64,000 nt of DNA from Sphingomonas sp. PP-CE-3A-406 (GCF_003688625.1 NZ_RCWY01000002.1:744001-808000), one strand, 5' to 3'. Numbered from the stretch's first letter, positions 1-8,306 are shown. Made by a program: numbers and translations. The notes: generated by a model not told the origin, from the sequence alone.

Positions 1-884
1 CGGAAGCGTCGAACTTCCTGATGGGCCGCACCTTCCTCGACATCGACATGGCGCGTGCAGCGGATCTGCTCGGCATGGAGCGGCGCCAGGCCGAAGCGAT
101 TCGCGATCTCCAGCGCGGCACGTTCATGGCGCTCGGGCCGGCCGTGTCGCGGCGGCCGATCACCGTGAAGATCGGCGACGTCGCCACCTCCGCGCGGAGT
201 GGCAGCCCGAAGCTCACCCCCCTCCCCAGCGCCGCGCCGATGGACCTTCAGGATCTGTTGTCCGAGCCGGTGGTCGACGCGCCCGAACTCGGCCTGATGT
301 TCGATTCGCGCCCGCGTCGCGTGCCGGCAGAGGAACTGCTCGACGGCATCGCCCGCCCGCCCGAGCCTCGCACCGCCGCACCGCCGCCGCCCGAGAAGAC
401 CGACGACGAGGTCGAGGCGGTCTACGCCGACGTGTTCCGCGCGATCGTCGAGGATCCGGAATCGACGCTGCGCCCGCCATCTGTGCTGTTCCAAGACTTC
501 CAGGTGCGGTGCCGGATGGGCGGTCTCGCCAAGCCGCCGCTCGACCTGCCAGGTTTCGTGCGGCGGCTGAGTTGCGCACGCGCCGGCATCTTCGACATGA
601 CCGACGAGGCTTGGACCGCCGCGCTCGACGTGGCGAGCGGGCTGCCCGACGACATGCTCGGCGCGTTCCTGCTGGTCGCGCGTGCGGCGCGCGAAGGCGA
701 ACCATGCCCTTCGGACGCGCGGATCGCAGCCACGTACGGCACGAGTTCGATCGGCCGGGTGAAGCGGCTGATCGGCTATATCGAAAGCCGCGAGTTGATC
801 GTGTGCCGCACCGATCTGGCCGGCAAGCGTTCGATCACGATCCCGGGGCTAGGCTGGACGACGCTGCCGGCGGAAGCAGCCTAG
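1..884 (+). CDS. C-terminal part of a probable HerA/DUF87-like ATP-binding protein (5' truncated by window edge)
   Basis: The reading frame is open from the first bases, so the first ATG at 21 is probably internal and the gene starts outside the window. The visible 293 or so residues lack a Walker A motif. They begin with a segment (FLDIDMARAADLLGM, then GTFMALGPAVSRRP) that resembles the region following the ATPase core in HerA/DUF87-type proteins, where a regulator of loop closure precedes a basic strand. A proline-rich linker around residues 110-130 leads to an alpha-helical C-terminal region that could be a winged-helix-like domain. The family call is from memory of this C-terminal signature and is moderate; the core catalytic part must be read upstream. 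The stop codon TAG is shared in a CTAG palindrome with the convergent gene. Confidence 0.55.
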   Translation, partial: EASNFLMGRTFLDIDMARAADLLGMERRQAEAIRDLQRGTFMALGPAVSRRPITVKIGDVATSARSGSPKLTPLPSAAPMDLQDLLSEPVVDAPELGLMFDSRPRRVPAEELLDGIARPPEPRTAAPPPPEKTDDEVEAVYADVFRAIVEDPESTLRPPSVLFQDFQVRCRMGGLAKPPLDLPGFVRRLSCARAGIFDMTDEAWTAALDVASGLPDDMLGAFLLVARAAREGEPCPSDARIAATYGTSSIGRVKRLIGYIESRELIVCRTDLAGKRSITIPGLGWTTLPAEAA

Positions 885-1318
885 CGGATCGGCGTGAACT
901 GTGCCGACACGAAACGCCACTCCTTGCCGATCCGCCGCGCGACGAAGCCGGCGCGCAGCGCGCGTGACTGTGGCTGGCCGTCCTTGCCGGGTACCGCATA
1001 GGCGATCCGCATCGTGACGACGCCGAGCACCCCCGCCGGTCGCGCGACGGTCTCTGTGATCGTCATCGGCGGCGCGGGCTTCTTCTTGTCGGGCGCATAG
1101 AAACCGATCACGCGCTCGCGGGAATCGACCTCGCCGACGGGCGACACTTCCTGGTATTCGGGCGCCAACATCTCGATCATCGCCGCCTGGTCGAACCGGT
1201 TGCGGACCTGGACGAACGCCTCCGCCCGCAGAGCGAGGTGGTGCGCGTCGATCTCGACCGATTGCGCCGCGACGGGAGCACTGACCAATGCCGCCGCGAT
1301 TCCCAAAAATACCCGCAT
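881..1318 (-). CDS. Secreted NTF2/SnoaL-like (DUF4440-type) protein
   Basis: A 145-residue protein with a clear Sec signal peptide (MRVFLGIAAALVSAPVAAQS, cleavage after the AQ region) followed by a small alpha+beta domain of the nuclear transport factor 2 / SnoaL-like type: an N-terminal helix, then AAMIEMLAPEYQEVSP, which is the usual position where these domains list the time or dose of the ligand pocket, then three strands ending in WRFVSAQFTPIR. The start at 1318 is chosen because the longer frame would place 14 residues before the signal peptide. Exported NTF2-like proteins have diverse and mostly unknown ligands, so no reaction is assigned. It converges on the preceding gene with the stop codons overlapping in CTAG. 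Confidence 0.65.
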   Translation of the reverse strand: MRVFLGIAAALVSAPVAAQSVEIDAHHLALRAEAFVQVRNRFDQAAMIEMLAPEYQEVSPVGEVDSRERVIGFYAPDKKKPAPPMTITETVARPAGVLGVVTMRIAYAVPGKDGQPQSRALRAGFVARRIGKEWRFVSAQFTPIR

Positions 1319-1397
1319 GCCTGCCCCCGATGCAATGTTGCATAACGGCAATACACCCAAGCTTCAGGTGCAGCAATAACGATACAAGTTGCCCAAA

Positions 1398-1682
1398 CTA
1401 GAATGCGAAAGCGATGGCGAGACCTGCGACGACACCGACTTGTACCATCGCGATCAACTGGAGCCGGCCAACGAACGGTTGCTTCCGTGTCTTGTGCCGG
1501 TAGCGCTCCCGCGCCCAGAACGCACCGGGGCTCCCGCCAAGCGCCGCGAACCATAGTAAGCGGGCCTCCGGAATGCGCCATGCGCCGGTCGACGATCGCC
1601 GCTTGTCGATCGCGAACGCGGCGACGGTAATCGCGTTAATGATCAGGAACAGGACTAACGCCGCGACGATCGGGAGAAACAT
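1398..1682 (-). CDS. DUF1294 family membrane protein
   Basis: A 94-residue inner-membrane protein with a hydrophobic N-terminal segment (about residues 4-24), the DUF1294 core DKRRSSTGAWRIPEARLL and a second segment GGSPGAFWARERYRHKTRK, ending in a third hydrophobic stretch. In this family the RIPE motif, the GG..GA helix and the HKT.K motif are conserved, and all three are present. The domain is found alone or fused to cold-shock domains in other bacteria; its function is not known. The start ATG at 1682 gives full family length. It appears to stand alone between a convergent-side gene at 1318 and a hairpin at about 1711-1755. Confidence 0.8.
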   Translation of the reverse strand: MFLPIVAALVLFLIINAITVAAFAIDKRRSSTGAWRIPEARLLWFAALGGSPGAFWARERYRHKTRKQPFVGRLQLIAMVQVGVVAGLAIAFAF

Positions 1683-1710
1683 TCTCTACCGGTACATCGA
1701 GCGGGTTAAC

Positions 1711-1755
1711 GCGGTGCCCCCTCGCGACCCGACACCATGTCGGGGGAGGCACCGC
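1711..1755. terminator. Intergenic hairpin between DUF2312 and DUF1294 genes
   Basis: Outer arms GCGGTGCC (1711-1718) and GGCACCGC (1748-1755) are perfectly complementary and enclose a second stem CCCGAC-accat-GTCGGG. No T-tract follows on either strand, so this is a stable hairpin at the end of the minus-strand DUF2312 gene rather than a textbook intrinsic terminator. Confidence 0.4.
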
Positions 1756-1771
1756 GCGAGATCAGAAATCC

Positions 1772-2038
1772 TCAGATCATCCCCAACGCCTGGAGATACA
1801 CTTCGAGGATCGCCTCCTCCTCCTGATATTCTTCCTTCTTCTTCTTCCGAATCGACAGGATCTTGCGGATCGCCTTGGGGTCGTACCCGCGGCCCTTGGC
1901 TTCGGCCATCACGTCCTTGATGTCGTCCGAGATCCCCTTCTTCTCTTCTTCGAGACGCTCGGCGCGCTCGATCAGCAGGCGCAGTTCGTCCGCTGCGACC
2001 GCGCCGCCGCCCATGCCGTGTTGCCGTTCGTCAGACAT
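1772..2038 (-). CDS. DUF2312 (UPF0335) family protein
   Basis: An 88-residue, highly charged helical protein. The segment [20 protein letters not shown] followed by [20 protein letters not shown] is the DUF2312 signature, and ends in a basic run [12 protein letters not shown]. The family is nearly confined to alphaproteobacteria and is predicted to be a coiled-coil protein; some members are annotated as GapR-like nucleoid-associated proteins, and the fold and size here match GapR, which binds overtwisted AT-rich DNA as a tetramer. The start at 2038 (MSDERQHG) is preferred over an upstream in-frame ATG because the 19 extra residues would be outside the family. A nucleoid role is inference from family similarity. 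Confidence 0.82.
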   Translation of the reverse strand: MSDERQHGMGGGAVAADELRLLIERAERLEEEKKGISDDIKDVMAEAKGRGYDPKAIRKILSIRKKKKEEYQEEEAILEVYLQALGMI

Positions 2039-2195
2039 CGAAAATTCCCCACTCGCCAGCGCCCACGCGCCGGTCAAAAGCCAATCAAGATACAAGCCCG
2101 CACCGGTGATCGTCGTCCGGAGACGTCCTGAATCATGCCGAATTGGGTGCGGGCCCGCGTCTAGGCGTTTACCGTGTTAGGCTCAATCGCCTGAA

Positions 2196-2516
2196 TCAGA
2201 CGGCCCCGTTTTTGGCCGCGTTCTTTGCCACGCTCGCCTTCATCCGCTCGAGCTGCTCGGGGCTCGCGTCGCCCTGATGGTGCGCCTTCCACTTCGCATA
2301 CGGCATTCCGTACACCGTCTCGCGTGCCGCATCCTTCGACAGGCCGCCCGCTTCCTCGACCCAGTCCGACAGGCAGTTGCGGCAGAAACCGGCCAAACCC
2401 ATCAGGTCGACGTTCTGCGCGTCCTCGCGGTGTCGGAGATGGCGGACCAGCCGGCGGAAGGCTTTAGCCGCTACGGCATCGTCGAGCGTATCGAGCGAGT
2501 CGGTTTCGGGATTCAT
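2196..2516 (-). CDS. DUF1244 family protein
   Basis: A 106-residue protein with the DUF1244 signature: AAKAFRRLVRHLRHRED, then NVDLMGLAGFCRNCLSDW and the motif GMPYAKWKAHHQ. The pair of cysteines in CRNC is conserved in the family. It is found in many alpha- and gammaproteobacteria and is small, soluble and of unknown function; solved family structures show a helical dimer, but no reaction is established. It is transcribed divergently from pyruvate kinase, with about 90 bases between the two starts. Confidence 0.8.
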   Translation of the reverse strand: MNPETDSLDTLDDAVAAKAFRRLVRHLRHREDAQNVDLMGLAGFCRNCLSDWVEEAGGLSKDAARETVYGMPYAKWKAHHQGDASPEQLERMKASVAKNAAKNGAV

Positions 2517-2608
2517 TACTGTGCTCCGTGGTTGATCCCGCGGAGATAGGGTTTAAGGCCCATCGCGGCAAAGATCTCCCCCAGGAAACGCCGAGGATAA
2601 CGCACCGC

Positions 2609-4072
2609 ATGACCAAGGCCATCGCACCCCGTTCGCGGAAAGTCCGCATCCTCGCGACGCTAGGCCCTGCCAGCAGCACGCCCGAGATGATCGCGACGCT
2701 GTTCCGCACCGGCGCAGACGCGTTCCGAATCAACATGAGCCACGGCGACCAGCAGTCGAAGATCGCCGTAATCCAGGCGATTCGCGCGCTAGAGAAGGAA
2801 TTTGGTCGCCCCTCGACGATCCTCGCCGATCTCCAGGGGCCGAAACTGCGCGTCGGCAAGTTCGACGGCGGCCGGACCGTGCTCGAAACCGGCTCGACCT
2901 TCCTGCTCGATCGCGACCCGACGCCGGGCGACGCGACGCGTGTCGAACTGCCACACGACGAGATCTTCGCGGCGATCGAGCCGGGCGCGCGCCTGCTGCT
3001 CGACGACGGCAAGCTCGTGCTGCGCGTCGTGTCGCATAGCCCGCGCGAGATCACGACGCGGGTCGAGGTCGGCGGCGCCTTGTCGAACAGCAAGGGGCTG
3101 AACGTCCCCGACGTCGTGCTGCCGATGGCCGCGCTGACCGAGAAGGATCGCAGCGATCTCGACTTCGCGGTCGACCAGGGTGTCGACTGGATTGCGCTCT
3201 CGTTCGTGCAGCGCCCGGAAGATCTGTGGGAAGCGCGGAAACTGATCGGCGGCAAGGCGGCGCTGATGGCGAAGATCGAGAAGCCGGCGGCGATCGAGCG
3301 GCTCGAGGAGATCGTTGAGGCCTGCGATGGCGTGATGGTCGCGCGCGGCGATCTCGGCGTCGAACTGCCGCCGCAGCAGGTGCCGCCCTTGCAGAAACGC
3401 ATCGTCGAGGTCTCGCGCCGGATGGGCCGCCCGGTGGTAGTCGCGACGCAGATGCTCGAATCGATGATCACGTCGCCTTCGCCGACGCGCGCGGAAGTGT
3501 CCGATGTCGCGACGGCTGTGTATGACGGTGCGGACGCGATCATGCTGTCGGCGGAGAGCGCAGCGGGCGCGTGGCCGGTCGAATCGGTGGCGATGATGGA
3601 TGCGATCGGCGTGTCGGTCGAGTCCGATCCCGAGCATGGCGACCGCATGCACTTCACGGTGATGAAGCCCGATCCGACGACCGCGGATGCGCTCGCCGAG
3701 GCCGCGAAGACCATCGCCGCGACCGTGTCGGCGGTGGCGATCATCTGCTTCACCACCTCGGGCTCGACCGCACGCCGGATCGCGCGCGAGCGGCCTTCGG
3801 TGCCGCTGCTGGTGCTCACGCCGAGCCAGGAGACCGCGCGGCGGCTCGGGCTGCTGTGGGGGACGCATGCGGTGCATACGCGCGACGTCGAGTCGTTCGA
3901 GGACATGGTCGCGAAGTCGAAGCGGATGGCCTTGCGGCACGGGATGGCGAAGGCCGGCGACCGGGTGATCGTACTGGCGGGCGTGCCGTTCCGGACGCCT
4001 GGGTCGACGAATGTGCTGCACGTGGTGCGGATCGTCGGCGATGAGCTCAAGGGGCATCACTCGCAGGTTTGA
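2609..4072 (+). CDS. pyk: Pyruvate kinase
   Basis: Catalyses phosphoenolpyruvate + ADP to pyruvate + ATP, the last step of the lower Entner-Doudoroff/Embden-Meyerhof pathway. The 487 residues have the usual layout: N-terminal barrel half beginning TLGPASS (17-23) and RINMSHG (40-46, with the substrate-binding Arg, Asn and Ser), B domain, then MAKIEKP with the catalytic lysine, ARGDLGVELP and the signature around TQMLESMI, and a C-terminal allosteric-type domain. The motif reads MLSAESAAG where many bacterial enzymes have MLSGETA, a variant seen in other alphaproteobacteria as I recall. An in-frame upstream start at 2528 would add 27 residues not found in the family, so ATG 2609 is preferred. 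Confidence 0.95.
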   Translation: MTKAIAPRSRKVRILATLGPASSTPEMIATLFRTGADAFRINMSHGDQQSKIAVIQAIRALEKEFGRPSTILADLQGPKLRVGKFDGGRTVLETGSTFLLDRDPTPGDATRVELPHDEIFAAIEPGARLLLDDGKLVLRVVSHSPREITTRVEVGGALSNSKGLNVPDVVLPMAALTEKDRSDLDFAVDQGVDWIALSFVQRPEDLWEARKLIGGKAALMAKIEKPAAIERLEEIVEACDGVMVARGDLGVELPPQQVPPLQKRIVEVSRRMGRPVVVATQMLESMITSPSPTRAEVSDVATAVYDGADAIMLSAESAAGAWPVESVAMMDAIGVSVESDPEHGDRMHFTVMKPDPTTADALAEAAKTIAATVSAVAIICFTTSGSTARRIARERPSVPLLVLTPSQETARRLGLLWGTHAVHTRDVESFEDMVAKSKRMALRHGMAKAGDRVIVLAGVPFRTPGSTNVLHVVRIVGDELKGHHSQV

Positions 4073-4161
4073 TTTTGGTGGGCTAGAGCTGGCAACGGGC
4101 GCTGTTTGCTGGTCGCTGCCGCGCACTACGTCTGCCTTCGAAGCTGGGTAGAGCCCACCCA

Positions 4162-4242
4162 AGCTGTTCCCTCGCGGAGGCCGGGGTCCAGGGTATCAAG
4201 TGCTATGTTATTCAGCTGGGCCCCCCGCGGACGCGGGGGAAC
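4162..4242. repeat. Paired palindromic element, GGTCCAG/CTGGGCC type
   Basis: Left arm GTTCCCTCGCGGAGGCCGG plus GGTCCAG, right arm CTGGGCC plus CCCGCGGACGCGGGGGAAC. The arms are inverted, imperfect copies around a roughly 30-base middle. Same design as the GTTCCCCCGCGAAGGC family elsewhere in the window. Confidence 0.7.
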
Positions 4243-4320
4243 GATTGTGGAGCGGTCCGCATCTTCATCGCCCCATCGAGGATTGAGCGTCGAAATTCGG
4301 CCGCGACGAGCGCCACCCCC

Positions 4321-4416
4321 CGTCATGCCGGACTCGTTCCGGCATCCACTGTTCCGCATACTCGCGGTTCGCGAAGTATGCGGGCCAGTGGGCCCCGGCC
4401 TCCGCCGGGGTGACGG
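4321..4416. repeat. Paired palindromic element, hybrid arms
   Basis: Left arm CGTCATGCCGGACTCGTTCC has a hairpin GCCGGA-ctcg-TTCCGGC; right arm GGCCCCGGCCTCCGCCGGGG ends TGACGG. The outer ends CGTCA/TGACG match each other while the inner hairpins are of two different families, so it looks like a recombinant unit. Confidence 0.6.
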
Positions 4417-4506
4417 GATGGGGACGGGCCAGGGTTCCGACGGATACCGAACCTCGGGTTGCCGACGATCGGCTCGGCAGAGGTTCAGGTCTTAACCACA
4501 CCACGC

Positions 4507-4613
4507 CACCACCCCGGCGGAGGCCGGGGCCCAGTTGGGAGACGATACTGGCGATGCTCCGTGCTCCGTTACCTCGACCTTTCCAACTGGGCCCCGGCCT
4601 CCGCCGGGGTGGT
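4507..4613. repeat. Paired palindromic element, CACCACCCCGGC family
   Basis: Arms ACCACCCCGGCGGAGGCCGG + GGCCCAGTTGGG and its inverse CCAACTGGGCC + CCGGCCTCCGCCGGGGTGGT flank a middle of about 35 bases. Each arm folds alone as CCCCGGC-loop-GCCGGGG. Confidence 0.85.
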
Positions 4614-4707
4614 GCGTCAACGCTGGCACCCGATTTAATCTAGGCTAGCGCTCCGCGCCCGAATACGCGATGCCGCGCAGAACGGACCGCACGGGAGGGC
4701 GAACGCA

Positions 4708-6762
4708 ATGACATTACGCGAGAAGATCGGTTGGGGCGCACTCGCCCTGCTCGCAGCCTGCGCACTCGCGGTCGTCGCGTTCGAGCGCGGTGAGCACGTC
4801 AACGCGCTGTGGATCGTCACCGCAGCCGTCTCCGTCCAACTGATCGCGTACCGCTTCTATGCGCGCTACATCGCGCGGCATGTGATGCAGCTCGACCCGA
4901 GCCGGCCCACGCCAGCGCTCCGCCGCGCCGACGGCCTCGATTACGTCGCGACCGACCGCAATGTCCTGTTCGGTCACCACTTCGCCGCCATCGCCGGCGC
5001 CGGTCCGCTCGTCGGCCCGGTGCTTGCCGCGCAAATGGGCTATCTCCCCGGCACGCTCTGGATCCTCGCCGGCGTCGTGCTCGCCGGCGCGGTGCAGGAT
5101 TTCATGATCCTGTTCATCTCGATGCGGCGCGACGGGCGTTCGCTCGGCGAGCTTATCCGCATGGAAATGGGCGCGGTCCCCGGCGTGATCGCGCTGATCG
5201 GTGCGTTCGCGATCATGGTCATCATCCTCGCCGTGCTCGCGCTGATCGTGGTGCGCGCGCTCGCCGGAAGTCCGTGGGGGCTGTTCACGGTCGCCGCGAC
5301 GATCCCGCTCGCGTTCCTGATGGGAATCTACACGCGCTGGATCCGGCCCGGAAAGGTCGGCGAAGTTTCCGTTCTCGGCGTCATCGGGTTGCTCGCCGCG
5401 ATCGTCTACGGCGGCACCGTGGCCGCGTCGCCGACGCTCGCACCGCTGTTCACGCTGACCCCGGTGCAGCTCTGCGTGCTGATGGTCGGCTACGGCGCGG
5501 TCGCATCTGTTCTCCCGGTGTGGCTGCTGCTCGCGCCGCGCGATTACCTGTCGACCTTCCTCAAGATCGGCGCGATCGTCGCGCTCGCGATCGGCATCGC
5601 GGTCGTCGCGCCACCGTTGCGGATGCCCGCGCTGACGCCGTTCATCGACGGTAGCGGCCCGGTCTGGTCCGGCGGGCTCTTCCCGTTCCTGTTCATCACG
5701 ATCGCATGCGGCGCGGTGTCGGGCTTCCACGCGCTGATCGCCAGCGGCACCACGCCCAAGCTGATCGCCAGCGAAGGCGATGCGCAGTTCATCGGTTACG
5801 GCGCGATGCTGATGGAAAGTTTCGTCGCGATCATGGCGCTGGTCGGCGCGTCGATCCTCGATCCGGGCGTGTATTTCGCGATGAACAGCCCGGCGGCGGT
5901 GGTCGGCACCGACTTCGCCTCCGCGGCGACCGCGGTCACCGCGATGGGCTTCCCGATCACGCCGGAACTGCTCGCGCAGACCGCGAAGGACGTCGGCGAG
6001 ACCACGATCGTCAGCCGAACAGGTGGCGCGCCGACGCTGGCGGTGGCGATGTCGGAGATCTTCAGCCACCTCGTCGGTGGGCAGGCGATGAAGGCGTTCT
6101 GGTATCACTTCGCGATCCTGTTCGAGGCGCTGTTCATCCTCACTGCAGTCGATGCGGGGACGCGTGCCGGAAGGTTCATGCTGCAGGACCTGATCGGACT
6201 AGCGGTACCGTCGTTCCGCAACGCGTCGGCGATCGTGCCGGGGCTGATCGCGACCGCGCTCTGCGTGATCGCCTGGGGGTTCTTCCTGTACCAGGGCGTT
6301 ACCGACCCCTTGGGCGGCGTGAACACGCTGTGGCCGCTGTTCGGCATCTCGAACCAGATGCTCGCGGCAGTCGCGCTGGTGCTGGCCACCGTGGTGCTGT
6401 TCCGGATGAAGCGCCAGCGGTACGCGTGGGTGACGATCCTGCCCGCGGCGTGGCTATGCCTGTGCACGATCACCGCCGGGCTGATGAAGCTGTTCGCGAG
6501 CGATCCCAAGGTTGGTTTCCTGGCTCATGCGTCGAAGTTCGCGGATGCGGCGGCGCGGGGCGAGTTGCTCGCGCCGGCGAAGACGATGGCGGAGATGCAG
6601 CGGATCGTGCTCAACGACCGGATCGACGCGGGGCTGTGCGCGCTGTTCCTGGCGGTGGTGCTGTCGATCGTGTTCTTCGGGATCCGTACGTGTCTGGCGG
6701 CGCTGAAGATCGACCGGCCGACTGTCACCGAAGTCCCGCCGCAGTTGGTGGCCGCGGAATGA
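4708..6762 (+). CDS. cstA: Carbon starvation protein CstA (pyruvate/peptide transporter family)
   Basis: A 684-residue polytopic inner-membrane protein of full CstA length with about 16 to 18 hydrophobic segments. Hallmarks are DGLDYVATDRNVLFGHHFAAIAGAGP near residues 70-100 and GTRAGRFMLQDL in the C-terminal half. CstA proteins import peptides or pyruvate and are induced on carbon limitation in enterobacteria; which substrate applies here cannot be read from sequence. The stop overlaps the next start (ATGA), so the small YbdD-like protein, a known partner of CstA/BtsT, is translationally coupled. The start is supported by a purine-rich upstream segment. Confidence 0.93.
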   Translation: MTLREKIGWGALALLAACALAVVAFERGEHVNALWIVTAAVSVQLIAYRFYARYIARHVMQLDPSRPTPALRRADGLDYVATDRNVLFGHHFAAIAGAGPLVGPVLAAQMGYLPGTLWILAGVVLAGAVQDFMILFISMRRDGRSLGELIRMEMGAVPGVIALIGAFAIMVIILAVLALIVVRALAGSPWGLFTVAATIPLAFLMGIYTRWIRPGKVGEVSVLGVIGLLAAIVYGGTVAASPTLAPLFTLTPVQLCVLMVGYGAVASVLPVWLLLAPRDYLSTFLKIGAIVALAIGIAVVAPPLRMPALTPFIDGSGPVWSGGLFPFLFITIACGAVSGFHALIASGTTPKLIASEGDAQFIGYGAMLMESFVAIMALVGASILDPGVYFAMNSPAAVVGTDFASAATAVTAMGFPITPELLAQTAKDVGETTIVSRTGGAPTLAVAMSEIFSHLVGGQAMKAFWYHFAILFEALFILTAVDAGTRAGRFMLQDLIGLAVPSFRNASAIVPGLIATALCVIAWGFFLYQGVTDPLGGVNTLWPLFGISNQMLAAVALVLATVVLFRMKRQRYAWVTILPAAWLCLCTITAGLMKLFASDPKVGFLAHASKFADAAARGELLAPAKTMAEMQRIVLNDRIDAGLCALFLAVVLSIVFFGIRTCLAALKIDRPTVTEVPPQLVAAE

Positions 6763-6947
6763 TCCGCGCGCTCTACGCAAAGGCACGCGAGACCGCGCTG
6801 CTGATGGTCGGCGTGCCGTCTTACACAGCCTACGTCCAGCACATGGCCGAGCGGCATCCGGATCACGCGCCGATGGACGAACGCGCGTTCTTCCGCGATC
6901 GGCAGGAGGCGCGGTATGGGAGCAAGGGTGGGGGACGCTGCTGTTGA
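6759..6947 (+). CDS. YbdD/YjiX family small protein (DUF466)
   Basis: A 62-residue protein in the frame that overlaps the cstA stop by four bases (ATGA). It has the family pattern: a short N-terminal helix, GVPSYTAYVQHMAERHPD, then FFRDRQEARYG and a C-terminal double cysteine, GGGRCC. The C-terminal cysteines are typical of this family. E. coli YbdD and YjiX are encoded directly after cstA and btsT and are needed for pyruvate uptake by those carriers, so the same partnership is inferred here. Its TGA stop in turn overlaps the TTG start of the next gene. Confidence 0.85.
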   Translation: MIRALYAKARETALLMVGVPSYTAYVQHMAERHPDHAPMDERAFFRDRQEARYGSKGGGRCC

Positions 6948-7462
6948 CCGATGTGGTTTCCACCGTTGCGCGATTGCGGAGCGCGACGGCAGCGGATCAC
7001 GACGCGGTCGATGCAGGGTTCGGACGCTACGACCTGACCGATGCGGATGACTACCGGGCGTTCCTGATCGCGCACGCCAAGGCCTTGCCCGCGGTCGAGG
7101 CTTGGCTGGCGGCTATACCGGGGCTGGCGACGGTTCGGTCGCGCGGGACAGAGCTTGCCGCGGATCTCGCCGCGCTGGGTGAAGACATGCCTGCGCCAAT
7201 GGTGTTCGACGTCCCGGCGACCACGGCCGCCGGCTGGGGCGCGATGTATGTGGTCGAGGGCTCGCGGCTCGGCGGCATCATGCTGTCGCGGTCGGTGCCC
7301 GACGGGATGCCCTCGGCCTATCTCGGCGCGAAGCATTTGTCGGGAGAGTGGCGCGCATTGCTTACCGCTATCGACGACGAGCCCGCCGACGATGCCTGGG
7401 TCGAGCAGGCTATCGTCGGCGCGAAGGCGGCGTTCGACCTGTATCGGCGCGCCCCGGCCTGA
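6944..7462 (+). CDS. Biliverdin-producing heme oxygenase family protein
   Basis: A 172-residue all-helical protein of the bacterial heme oxygenase family, which opens heme to biliverdin, CO and iron. The proximal-histidine segment is ATAADHDAVDAGF (His about 19), and the glycine-rich distal helix is GAMYVVEGSRLGGIML. The start is TTG at 6944 overlapping the TGA of the preceding gene (TTGA); a GTG at 6953 would give a nearly identical protein. Overlap with ybdD and cstA suggests co-transcription, which is not the usual context, since sphingomonad heme oxygenases often sit beside bacteriophytochrome genes. Role here could be iron recovery or chromophore supply; no phytochrome gene is in the window. 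Confidence 0.75.
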   Translation: MTDVVSTVARLRSATAADHDAVDAGFGRYDLTDADDYRAFLIAHAKALPAVEAWLAAIPGLATVRSRGTELAADLAALGEDMPAPMVFDVPATTAAGWGAMYVVEGSRLGGIMLSRSVPDGMPSAYLGAKHLSGEWRALLTAIDDEPADDAWVEQAIVGAKAAFDLYRRAPA

Positions 7463-7482
7463 ACTCCCTGATCTCCCTGATC

Positions 7483-7785
7483 TCAGCGCAGGAGTTTCGG
7501 CGCTTCCTTGCGGATCATGTCCTGCACCTTGCTCGCGAACAGGCCGAGGATCCCGGGCAGGTCGACGACCGCATGGACGTTGGTCTCGAACACCGTGACC
7601 GCGCTGGCGATCGTCTGCCCCATCGCCTTGACGGTGAAGTGCAGCGTGTCGCCGTCCCAGCGGTGATCGGTCACCGAGCCGCCGGGAATGTTCGCGCCGA
7701 TCTTGTCGATGCTGCCGTCGAGCCGTGCGCGGACCGCCGCCTTGCCGAGCTGGTGGGGGACGTCGACGGTGATGGGAGTGCCCAT
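7483..7785 (-). CDS. Polyhydroxyalkanoic acid system family protein
   Basis: A 100-residue protein matching the short PHA granule-region family: MGTPITVDVPHQLGKAAVRA, a central DHRWDGDTLHFTVKAMGQ strand-turn-strand and a C-terminal helix ending EAPKLLR. These proteins are small alpha+beta proteins with a START-like pattern in some predictions and are encoded in many PHA-accumulating alphaproteobacteria; their biochemical role is not settled. There are only about 10 bases between the stop of the upstream VOC gene and this start, so the two are probably one transcript. Confidence 0.7.
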   Translation of the reverse strand: MGTPITVDVPHQLGKAAVRARLDGSIDKIGANIPGGSVTDHRWDGDTLHFTVKAMGQTIASAVTVFETNVHAVVDLPGILGLFASKVQDMIRKEAPKLLR

Positions 7786-7794
7786 TTCTATTCC

Positions 7795-8214
7795 TTAAGT
7801 CGCGAAAATCATGTCGTCGTTGGCGAACGCCTTGAACTCCAGCGCGTTGCCCGACGGGTCGTAAAAGAACATCGTCGCCTGCTCGCCAGGCTGGCCCTTG
7901 AAGCGGATGTACGGCGCGATCCCGAACTGGACGCCGGCGGCGGTGACGCGTTCCGACAGCGCGGTCCAGTCGTCCATGGTGAGGACGACGCCGAAGTGCG
8001 GGACCGGGACGGCGTGGCCGTCGACCGCGTTCTCGACCGCGACGGGTTTGGCCGAGGGGTCGAGGTGCGCGACGATCTGGTGGCCAAACAGGTCGAAATC
8101 GATCCACTGCTCGCTGGAACGCCCTTCGCGACAGCCGAGCGTGGCGCCGTAGAAGGTGCGAGCTGCTGTGAGGTCGTGGACCGGGAAGGCGAGGTGGAAG
8201 GGGCGTAGGGTCAT
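7795..8214 (-). CDS. VOC (glyoxalase/dioxygenase superfamily) protein
   Basis: A 139-residue protein with two betaalphabetabetabeta modules. [26 protein letters not shown] is a typical VOC opening, with a metal-ligand candidate His in the first strand, HFGVVL carries the second, and [14 protein letters not shown] the terminal Glu. The three-ligand pattern (His, His, Glu) looks intact, so an active metal enzyme is plausible, but substrates in this superfamily range from methylglyoxal adducts to aromatic ring cleavage and cannot be inferred. The start at 8214 avoids a 24-residue N-terminal extension absent from family members. It lies just upstream of the PHA-system gene. Confidence 0.75.
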   Translation of the reverse strand: MTLRPFHLAFPVHDLTAARTFYGATLGCREGRSSEQWIDFDLFGHQIVAHLDPSAKPVAVENAVDGHAVPVPHFGVVLTMDDWTALSERVTAAGVQFGIAPYIRFKGQPGEQATMFFYDPSGNALEFKAFANDDMIFAT

Positions 8215-8306
8215 GCAGGGAAGATAGATCGTGGTTGAGAGTTCGTCGACCCGGCGGATTGCGTGGGTGCTTTTACCCACCCGCAATATCGTCAGCCCGC
8301 CCTACC

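Larger units (their letters stand above)
4073..4706. other. 634-base non-coding gap with three paired palindromic elements
   Basis: No credible gene is seen between pyk and cstA. The gap contains three composite inverted repeats (4162-4242, 4321-4416, 4507-4613), listed separately, and short unique spacers. The last 30 bases before cstA contain a purine-rich stretch GGGAGGGCGAAC that can serve as its ribosome binding site. Confidence 0.7.

Noticed and set aside
7348..8208. 286-codon plus-strand ORF opposite the PHA-system and VOC genes
   Set aside because: Shadow frame of two recognised minus-strand genes in GC-rich DNA; its protein is Arg/Asp-rich with no domain.
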